A DNA stretch of 46,463 nt, from contig PMAE01000088.1 in assembly GCA_003152485.1 (NCBI GenBank), positions 7,127 to 53,589 of the forward strand, written 5' to 3'. This DNA is from Gemmatimonadota bacterium. GTDB lineage: Bacteria; Gemmatimonadota; Gemmatimonadetes; Gemmatimonadales; Gemmatimonadaceae. The position numbers were made by a program, and so were the translations under genes. Below, piece by piece: positions 40,595-46,463 of this stretch (positions within the stretch are counted from its first letter, which is position 1; every line of letters begins with the position of its first letter). The notes below the pieces were generated by a model. It saw only the letters and a program-made list of their open reading frames with translations. It made no database searches and was not told the DNA's origin.

Positions 40595-41616
40595 CTGCCC
40601 CGGCGACCCCTCGCGCTGGTGCGCGGCCCATCACGGTCGGCACGCTCCTCGAAACGTTGCGCGACACGCTGCAGCTCGAGACCGTCTCCGCGCCGGGCGC
40701 TGACGAGTCCGCGGGGCTGGCCCGGGAGATCACCAGCGCCGAAATGTCGAGCCCGGGTCTCGTCCTCGCGGGCTATGTGGACCGATTCGTGGGGCGACGG
40801 CTACAAGTGCTCGGCGAGACCGAAGTCACGTACCTCAGCTCACTCGACAGCGGAGTCCGGGACTCGATCCTCGGCCGGTTCTTCAGCTTCGATATCCCGG
40901 CGGTGTTCATCACCAAGGGGCAGGAGTCCCCGCCCGGACTGACTCGCGCGGCCGCGGTCGCGGGGGTCGCGATTCTCCGCACGCCGCTGAAGACCAATGA
41001 ATTCTATCGCCAGGTCAAACCGGTCCTCGAAGACCTCTTCGCGCCGGCGACGACGCTGCACGGGTCGCTAGCCGATGTGTTCGGCGTCGGGCTCCTCTTC
41101 ACGGGGAAGAGCGGGATCGGGAAATCCGAGTGCGTATTGGACCTCGTGGAACGCGGCCACCGCCTCGTCGCGGACGACTTGGTGCTCGTCGCTCGGCGCG
41201 GGACCGACCTCCTGGTGGGCCGCGGCCATGAGCTGCAGCGCCATTTCATGGAAGTCCGCGGCATCGGATTGATCGATGTCCGGGCGATCTTCGGGATCCG
41301 GGCGGTGCGGCAGCAGAAGCGGATCGAGGTCGTGGTCCATCTGGAGGAGTGGAATCAGGACGCCGTGGTCGAGCGCACCGGTCTCGATGGTGTCACCGCG
41401 TCCATCCTCGACGTGCCGGTGCCCAAGATCACGGTCCCCCTCAATCCCGGGAAGAACATCACCGTCGTGGCGGAGGTCATCGCGATGAATCACCTGCTCC
41501 GCTATAGCGGCGTGGACGCCGCCGAACAGTTCAACGAGCGGCTGATCGACCACATGCAGCGCGCGCGGAACCAGCGAGCGCTCGTGCAACGATATCTCCG
41601 AGAAGACGATGAGTGA
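40591..41616 (+). CDS. hprK: HPr kinase/phosphorylase
   Basis: Bifunctional enzyme that phosphorylates HPr at a serine with ATP and reverses it. The N-terminal domain (about 8-140) is of the HprK type; the C-terminal kinase domain has Walker A LLFTGKSGIGKSECVLDLVE near residue 168, then RLVADDLVLV and the HprK signature MEVRGIGLIDVRAIFG. The partner HPr (44024) retains the target serine. 341 residues is slightly above the usual length of about 310-320. ATG 40591 overlaps the glycosyltransferase stop, and its own stop overlaps the EIIA gene. Confidence 0.94.
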   Translation: MTAPATPRAGARPITVGTLLETLRDTLQLETVSAPGADESAGLAREITSAEMSSPGLVLAGYVDRFVGRRLQVLGETEVTYLSSLDSGVRDSILGRFFSFDIPAVFITKGQESPPGLTRAAAVAGVAILRTPLKTNEFYRQVKPVLEDLFAPATTLHGSLADVFGVGLLFTGKSGIGKSECVLDLVERGHRLVADDLVLVARRGTDLLVGRGHELQRHFMEVRGIGLIDVRAIFGIRAVRQQKRIEVVVHLEEWNQDAVVERTGLDGVTASILDVPVPKITVPLNPGKNITVVAEVIAMNHLLRYSGVDAAEQFNERLIDHMQRARNQRALVQRYLREDDE

Positions 41617-42052
41617 CAGTGCGGAAGCAGGGAGCGATGGCACGGCGCTCGTCGCGCGGGCACTGGTCGCCGGTCACGGCGAATTCGCGGTCGGGATCGT
41701 ATCCGCGGTGGAACAGATCACGGGACGTGGCGCGGTCTTGGTGCCGCTGACGAATCGTGGATTGGGCGCCGACGAGATCGTGCGGACGCTGCGTGACGCG
41801 ATCACCTCCGTCGGCGCACACGTGATCTTCACCGACCTCCCGGCAGGGAGCTGGACGATCGCTGCGCGTCGCGTGCAGCGAGACCGGCCCGATGTTGTCG
41901 TCGTCACCGGCGCCAACCTGCCGGCACTCTTGGATTTCGTGTTCCAGACGCATTGCACCAGTGATGAGGCCGCGCGACACGCCGCGGACAAGGGTCGAGG
42001 CGCCATTGTTGTCCTGGGGAACAGTGGAGGGAGTGGCGGCGGTGCCGATTGA
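41609..42052 (+). CDS. PTS EIIA component, mannose family
   Basis: Cytosolic phospho-carrier of a mannose-type PTS, receiving phosphate from HPr-His. ALVAGHGEFAVGIVSAVEQI contains the phospho-acceptor His23; TDLPAGSWTIAARR corresponds to the TDLxGGSPxN loop and VVTGANLPALLDFV to GVNLPML, so the fold and active site look intact, although the usual Pro of the GGSP loop is Trp here. 147 residues, a stand-alone EIIA without an EIIB fusion. ATG 41609 overlaps hprK by eight bases. Confidence 0.88.
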   Translation: MSDSAEAGSDGTALVARALVAGHGEFAVGIVSAVEQITGRGAVLVPLTNRGLGADEIVRTLRDAITSVGAHVIFTDLPAGSWTIAARRVQRDRPDVVVVTGANLPALLDFVFQTHCTSDEAARHAADKGRGAIVVLGNSGGSGGGAD

Positions 42053-42530
42053 ACTGTTTCGCATCGACGATCGCCTCATCCATGGGCAAGTCGTCGTGGG
42101 GTGGGGCCAACCATTGGACATCGGATTTATCGTGCTCGTTGACGACGACGTGGCGACGTCCGACTGGGAGCAGGAGCTCTACCGGCTGGGAGTGCCGCCC
42201 GGTATGGCCGTGCATTTCGACACGGTCGCACAGGCCGTGGAGCGATTCGCGAGCTATCGCGATGACCGGCGTGCCGGCATCCTGCTGACCAAGGACATCG
42301 AGACCATGCAGCGACTGTCGGTCCAGCTGGCGGAGCTCCGATGCATCAATCTCGGGGGCCTCCATTACAGCGCCGGGCGGGTGCAAAAACTTCGCTACGT
42401 CTTCCTGACGGGTGACGAAGAGCGCGTGCTCAGAGATCTGGCCGGCCGCGGGGTCGCGGTGACCGCGCAGGACGTGCCGGCGGCGCGGCCCGTGCCTCTC
42501 GACGCTCTGCTCGCGGGACGGGGCGGATGA
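42042..42530 (+). CDS. PTS EIIB component, mannose family
   Basis: Receives phosphate from EIIA and passes it to the sugar during transport. Its N-terminus is IELFRIDDRLIHGQVVVGWG with the phospho-acceptor His at about residue 14, the family's signature; LTKDIETMQRL and NLGGLHYSAGR also match. Three in-frame GTGs are possible (42024, 42033, 42042); I use 42042 because the core begins three residues later, and GGAGG at 42026-42030 lies upstream. About 162 residues. It overlaps EIIA by 11 bases and EIIC by 4, indicating coupled translation. Confidence 0.87.
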   Translation: MPIELFRIDDRLIHGQVVVGWGQPLDIGFIVLVDDDVATSDWEQELYRLGVPPGMAVHFDTVAQAVERFASYRDDRRAGILLTKDIETMQRLSVQLAELRCINLGGLHYSAGRVQKLRYVFLTGDEERVLRDLAGRGVAVTAQDVPAARPVPLDALLAGRGG

Positions 42531-43201
42531 CGCTGCTGCCTATCGCCCTGTTAGGCGCCATCACGGGGCTGGACGTGGTCAGCTTTCCGCAGGCAATGAT
42601 CTCCCGGCCGATCGTGGCGGCCACCGTTGGCGGGGCGTTCGCGGGGAACGCCGGCGCCGGACTGCTGGTGGGCGCGGCGGTTGAGCTGATCGCGCTCGAG
42701 ACCCTGCCGGTCGGCGCGTCCCGGTACCCCGAGTGGGGGTCCGCGTCGGTCGTGGCCGGAGCGCTGGTCGCGGGAGCTCCCGCGGGGAGCCCAGGTCCTG
42801 TGCCGGTGACGATCCTCGCGGCGCTGGCGACGGCGTGGGTCGGCGGCTGGTCAATGATCGCGCTGCGCAAGTGGAACGCGGCTCGCGCCCGCTCCCATCT
42901 CGGGGCGTTGGAACGCGGGTCCGGGAGCACCGTCAACGCGCTCCAACTTTGGGGGCTGACCGCCGATCTGGCGCGGGGTGCCTTGCTCACGGTCGTCGCG
43001 TTCACCGCGCTTCGGCCGGTCGTCGACGCGGCGGCCGTGCACTGGCAAGTCGATGCCCGCACCTCGCGTGCGCTCGTCGTGGGCGCCGCGGCGGCCGTCG
43101 CGGTGGCCGCGGTCTGGAAGGTATTTCACTGGGCGCCACTCTCCCGATGGCTGTTCGGCATCGGCTTGGTTGGGGGCGTGGCTCTGGTGGTGTGGTCGTG
43201 A
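42527..43201 (+). CDS. PTS EIIC component, mannose family, short
   Basis: Membrane subunit expected to form, with EIID, the sugar-conducting unit. Identified by hydrophobic segments, LLGAITGLDVVSFPQAMISRPI at the N-terminus (the DVxSxPQxMISRPIV-type start) and position. It has 224 residues and about six hydrophobic stretches, versus roughly 250-270 in well-studied EIICs, so the C-terminal part is shortened. Either the channel is smaller or the protein has a non-transport role. ATG 42527 overlaps the EIIB stop; its own stop overlaps EIID. Confidence 0.78.
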   Translation: MTLLPIALLGAITGLDVVSFPQAMISRPIVAATVGGAFAGNAGAGLLVGAAVELIALETLPVGASRYPEWGSASVVAGALVAGAPAGSPGPVPVTILAALATAWVGGWSMIALRKWNAARARSHLGALERGSGSTVNALQLWGLTADLARGALLTVVAFTALRPVVDAAAVHWQVDARTSRALVVGAAAAVAVAAVWKVFHWAPLSRWLFGIGLVGGVALVVWS

Positions 43202-44031
43202 CGGACGCCCGAGCGCGCGCGGATCATGGTGACACGGCCGCGTCGAGTGCGGGCGTGCCGCTTCCGCCCCCTCGATTGAGCATCACGACTCGGGTCGGCA
43301 TGTTCAGCCGGCTCCTCGCTATCCAGTCGTCGTGGAACTACGAGCTGCTGATGGGGATCGGCATCGGCTTCTGCATCGAACCGGCGCTCCGGGGACTGCC
43401 GGGAGGCGCAGGCGGTCCCCGCTACCGTGAAGCGCTGGCGCGCGAATGCCGGTATTTCAACGCGCATCCCTACATGGCGTCGGTCGCCGTGGGAGCGCTC
43501 GCGCGCGCGGAGCTGGATAACGTGCCCGGGACTCGAATCGAGCGCTTTCGGACCGCGATCTGCGGGCCACTGGGCAGTGTCGGCGACCGTCTCGTCTGGG
43601 CGGGATGGCTGCCGGTGTGTTCGCTGCTCGCCCTCCTCGTGTACGGGCTGGGCGGTGGTCCCCTCCGCGTCGTCGCCACATTCCTGATCGCCTACAATGC
43701 CGGTCACCTCGCGTTGCGAGTGTGGGGGGTGCAGGCCGGGTGGTCCCACGGACTGCGGGTCGCAACCGCGCTGAGCTCACCCGTCTTTCGTGATGGGCCG
43801 GCATACTTGGCGCGCGCCGGTGCGTTATTGGCTGGGATTGCGCTCCCCGTCGCGCTGGCCCGGGTGATCGGCCCGGGGCAGGAGCGGTGGCCGCTGGTGG
43901 GCGTCCTTCTAGCGACTGCGCTCGGAAGCATCACGTTGGTCCGTATGCACGGTCGCGCCGAAGGCTGGCGCATCGCGATCGGTGTGCTGGCGGCGTTCGT
44001 CCTTTACGCGACGGTGATTCGACATGGCTGA
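43198..44031 (+). CDS. PTS EIID component, mannose family
   Basis: Second membrane subunit of the mannose-type permease. Characteristic: MFSRLLAIQSSWNYELLMGIG near residue 33, YFNAHPYMASVAVGALARAE near 88 (family FxTxPxL/HPY-type motif), and a Gly-rich hydrophobic C-terminal half (about 130-277). The usual central GPLxGxGD appears as GPLGSVGDRLVWAG. GTG 43198 overlaps EIIC as GTGA; in-frame starts further upstream lie inside EIIC. 277 residues, normal length. Confidence 0.85.
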   Translation: MTDARARADHGDTAASSAGVPLPPPRLSITTRVGMFSRLLAIQSSWNYELLMGIGIGFCIEPALRGLPGGAGGPRYREALARECRYFNAHPYMASVAVGALARAELDNVPGTRIERFRTAICGPLGSVGDRLVWAGWLPVCSLLALLVYGLGGGPLRVVATFLIAYNAGHLALRVWGVQAGWSHGLRVATALSSPVFRDGPAYLARAGALLAGIALPVALARVIGPGQERWPLVGVLLATALGSITLVRMHGRAEGWRIAIGVLAAFVLYATVIRHG

Positions 44032-44290
44032 ACGCATGGTCACGATCGTCAACAAAAACGGACTCCACGCGCGACCCGCGGCCGAGATCGTGAAGACGGC
44101 GGCGAAATTCACGAGCGACATCGTCATCGTGCGAGACGATCTCGAGGTCAATGGGAAGAGCATCATGGGTGTGCTCATGCTCGCCGCGGAATGTGGGTCA
44201 ACGATCATGGTGCGGGCGTCGGGCCCCGATGAAACGGCGGCGCTGGATGCCATCGCCGCGCTCATCAGCGGCCGGTTCGGCGAGAAGTAA
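44024..44290 (+). CDS. ptsH: Phosphocarrier protein HPr
   Basis: Small phosphotransfer protein between Enzyme I and EIIA. The active His is His15 in NGLHARPAAEIV, and the regulatory Ser is Ser46 in VNGKSIMGVLMLAAECGS, both at the standard numbers. Keeping Ser46 next to hprK indicates ATP-dependent control of the relay. 88 residues. ATG 44024 overlaps EIID by eight bases. Confidence 0.94.
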   Translation: MAERMVTIVNKNGLHARPAAEIVKTAAKFTSDIVIVRDDLEVNGKSIMGVLMLAAECGSTIMVRASGPDETAALDAIAALISGRFGEK

Positions 44291-44298
44291 GGGCAGCC

Positions 44299-46071
44299 GT
44301 GGATCGCGTCTTCGTCGGCGTTCCCGCGTCACCAGGCATCGTCGTCGGACCCGTCTATCTCCTGCGGTGGGAGGTGCCCGAAGTCCGCCACCGCATCATC
44401 TCCGACGACGCCATCCCGGGGGAGATCGCACGGCTGCATGAGGCGTTCACCCGCGCCAAAGAGCGACTGCGGCACGTGCGGGCCCGGGCCGAGGAGCACG
44501 CTGGGCCGGAGGAAGCCGCGATCTTTGATGCGCAGCTGCTGATGATGGATGACTCGACGCTGATCGCGGACGTCGAGTCGAATATCCGCCAGAACTACGC
44601 CGCGGAAAAAGCGTTCGATCTCGTCATGCTGGAGCACCGGCAGCATTTCGCGCGACACGCCCAGCCGTTGATGCGGGAACGCGCGGCGGATTTGACGGAC
44701 GTGCACATTCGCGTGCTCTCGGTGCTGCTTGGGCTACCCGACCACGATCCGGTCGATGTCCCCAAAGGGACCCACGCGATCCTGGTGACGCACGACCTCA
44801 CGCCGAGCCTGACGGTGCAGCTCGACCGGGACGCGATCGTCGGAATCGCGACCGATGCCGGAACGCAGACGTCGCACGTGGCCATTCTGGCCCGCTCATT
44901 GGGCCTCCCCGCCGTGCTCGGCCTGCGGGACGCCACGAGCCAGATGGATGGCACGGAGCGCGTAGTCCTGGACGGTGCGGCCGGAAAATTGGCGGTCAAC
45001 CCGACTGAGGCCGAAGTCAAGGAATTCCGTCGGCGGGCGCGTCGCGAAGCCGAGGTCGAGGCCGACCTCCAGCAGTTCGCGACGCTCGAGCCGGTCACGC
45101 AGGACGGCACGCGCATCACGCTCTACGCGAACGTGGACCTGCCGGAAGAAGCCGAGGCGGCCGCTCGGAGCGGCGCCGAGGGGGTAGGACTCATGCGCAC
45201 CGAGTTCCTGGTGATCGGTCGCGCCACCATGCCTGACGAAGATGAGCAGTATCGGGCCTACGCCAGGGTCGTGGACGCGTTCAAGGGGCGCCCGGTGATC
45301 ATCCGCACGTTCGATGTGGGTGGGGACAAGATGCCGGCGAGCGGGTATCCGACCGAAGCCAACCCATTCTTGGGATGGCGGGCGATTCGCATGTGTCTCG
45401 ATGATCCGCAGATGTTCAAGGTCCAACTCCGCGCGCTCATGCGCGCCGGGGTGCACGGCGACGTGCGGATCATGCTGCCCTTGATCGTGACGCTGGATGA
45501 GGTGCGCCAGGCCCGCACCCTGCTGCTGGAAGCGGCGGATGAGTTGACCGCTCGCAAGGCCCGGTTTCGAGCCGACCTCCCGTTGGGGGTCATGATCGAG
45601 ACGCCGGCGGCCGCGGTGATGGCCGACAGCTTCGGCCACGACGTGTCGTTCTTCAGCATCGGCACGAACGATCTGGTGCAGTACACGCTTGCCGTGGATC
45701 GCGGGAACGCCAACCTGGCGTCCCGATTCACCCCGCTGCACCCCGCCGTGCTCCGCTTGATCCATCGCATCAGCGAAGCGGCGGCCGCGACGGGCCAGGA
45801 ACTGAGCGTGTGCGGTGAGATGGCGTCTCAGCCGCTCATGGCGTTCGCGTTGATCGGCCTCGGATTGCGCGGCCTGAGTGTCGCGCCGCGGTCCGTGGCG
45901 CTGGTCAAACGGATCGTCCGGAGCGTCACCGTGGAGGCCGCGGTCCTAGCCGCGCACGAGGCCTTGGCGGCTCCGACAGCCGCCATCGCGGAGCAGGGCC
46001 TCCGCCGTCGCTTCATCGCCGCGCTCGGCGACGATCCCTTCCTTCGCGGCGGGTTGCCGGGCCTCGCGTAG
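44299..46071 (+). CDS. ptsI: PTS Enzyme I (phosphoenolpyruvate-protein phosphotransferase)
   Basis: Takes phosphate from PEP and gives it to HPr. The swivelling domain (about 1-225) has the phospho-His in GTQTSHVAILARSLGLPAVL near residue 197; the PEP-binding barrel has GVGLMRTEFLVIGR near 295, FDVGGDK, and the C-terminal SVCGEMASQPLMAFALIGLG with the catalytic Cys near 513. All key residues are present. 590 residues is normal, and there is no GAF or IIA fusion. GTG 44299, eight bases after HPr. Confidence 0.95.
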   Translation: MDRVFVGVPASPGIVVGPVYLLRWEVPEVRHRIISDDAIPGEIARLHEAFTRAKERLRHVRARAEEHAGPEEAAIFDAQLLMMDDSTLIADVESNIRQNYAAEKAFDLVMLEHRQHFARHAQPLMRERAADLTDVHIRVLSVLLGLPDHDPVDVPKGTHAILVTHDLTPSLTVQLDRDAIVGIATDAGTQTSHVAILARSLGLPAVLGLRDATSQMDGTERVVLDGAAGKLAVNPTEAEVKEFRRRARREAEVEADLQQFATLEPVTQDGTRITLYANVDLPEEAEAAARSGAEGVGLMRTEFLVIGRATMPDEDEQYRAYARVVDAFKGRPVIIRTFDVGGDKMPASGYPTEANPFLGWRAIRMCLDDPQMFKVQLRALMRAGVHGDVRIMLPLIVTLDEVRQARTLLLEAADELTARKARFRADLPLGVMIETPAAAVMADSFGHDVSFFSIGTNDLVQYTLAVDRGNANLASRFTPLHPAVLRLIHRISEAAAATGQELSVCGEMASQPLMAFALIGLGLRGLSVAPRSVALVKRIVRSVTVEAAVLAAHEALAAPTAAIAEQGLRRRFIAALGDDPFLRGGLPGLA

Positions 46072-46082
46072 TCGGGTAAACT
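46054..46082 (+). promoter_or_regulatory. Sigma-70-like promoter for metK
   Basis: TTGCCG (46054-46059) and TAAACT (46077-46082) are 17 bases apart; the -35 lies inside the end of ptsI. The -10 ends ten bases before ATG 46093, so the leader would be only about four bases. CGGG and CCCG flank the -10 as a small inverted repeat (46073-46086). Confidence 0.55.
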
Positions 46083-46092
46083 CCCGAGTATC

Positions 46093-46463
46093 ATGCCGAT
46101 ACGTACGCCGATCGCCGAATCCCGACGGTTGTTCACGTCAGAGTCCGTGACTGAGGGACACCCGGACAAACTGGCGGATCAGATCTCGGATGCCGTACTG
46201 GATGCCATTATCGCCGATGACCCTATGGCTAGGGTCGCGTGCGAGACGCTGGTCACCACGGGACTCGCCTGTGTGGTCGGCGAGATCACCACCGCGACCT
46301 ATGTGCATATCCCGGACATCGTTCGGGCCACGATCGAGCAGATCGGGTACACGGACGCCGCGTTCGGCTTCGACACCAAGACCTGTGCCGTGATCAGCAG
46401 CATCGACCGGCAATCGCCGGACATCGCGATGGGTGTGGATACCGGCGGTGCCGGCGACCAGGG
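46093..46463 (+). CDS. metK: S-adenosylmethionine synthase, 5' part
   Basis: Makes S-adenosylmethionine from methionine and ATP. The visible about 123 residues include [20 protein letters not shown], the N-terminal signature with the ATP-binding His, then [25 protein letters not shown] and, at the window edge, [14 protein letters not shown]. The gene continues beyond 46463. The ATG at 46093 places the signature at the usual distance. A candidate promoter lies directly upstream, so it is probably not simply the last gene of the PTS run. Confidence 0.93.
   Translation, partial: MPIRTPIAESRRLFTSESVTEGHPDKLADQISDAVLDAIIADDPMARVACETLVTTGLACVVGEITTATYVHIPDIVRATIEQIGYTDAAFGFDTKTCAVISSIDRQSPDIAMGVDTGGAGDQ

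Overview
This is a dense, GC-rich stretch of bacterial chromosome in which almost everything is coding. I read 43 protein-coding genes; the last (metK) is cut by the window edge. I found no tRNA, rRNA, CRISPR array, insertion sequence or prophage. Signal peptides, probable lipoproteins and an outer-membrane beta-barrel point to a diderm. Heavy use of GTG and TTG starts, GTGA/ATGA stop-start overlaps, and a mannose-family PTS beside HPr kinase suggest Gemmatimonadota or a relative. That placement is from memory of gene content, not a database result.

Layout. (1) 8-11169: the dcw peptidoglycan and cell-division cluster, murF-mraY-murD-ftsW-murG-murC-ftsQ-ftsA-ftsZ, without murB or ddl between murC and ftsQ. 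A 260-bp gap before ftsZ holds a consensus DnaA box, overlapping inverted repeats and an extended -10 promoter. (2) 11166-17241: an M23 peptidase overlapping ftsZ, a membrane VWA-like protein, ftsY and recG. (3) 17251-19373, minus strand: a HAMP sensor kinase and a coiled-coil lipoprotein. (4) 19496-21695: asnS and mazG, convergent around a hairpin. (5) 21749-26662: alr, an unrecognised lipoprotein, a beta-barrel protein and a receiver-kinase hybrid. (6) 26694-31095: miaB, a ComFB-like protein, class I fructose-1,6-bisphosphatase and a B12-dependent acyl-CoA mutase large subunit. (7) 31287-35329: an FmdB-type zinc ribbon, argS, a PfkB kinase and purM, preceded by five 11-bp tandem repeats. (8) 35376-40594: ribD-ribE-ribBA-ribH-nusB and a GT4 glycosyltransferase. 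(9) 40591-46071: hprK, PTS EIIA-EIIB-EIIC-EIID, HPr and Enzyme I. (10) metK from 46093.

How it works together. The first block supplies lipid II and the divisome, and the peptidase probably acts with it. The riboflavin block is a complete pathway from GTP and ribulose-5-phosphate, apart from the dephosphorylation step. The PTS block contains every phospho-relay component plus the HPr kinase, so it could both transport and signal; no sugar-specific enzyme lies beside it.

The window is mostly housekeeping. The least ordinary signals are the ftsZ control region, the 11-bp repeats before fmdB-argS, the self-contained PTS/HprK block, and an acyl-CoA mutase with an unusual substrate-pocket residue. 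Nothing here is a clear-cut new defence or mobile system.
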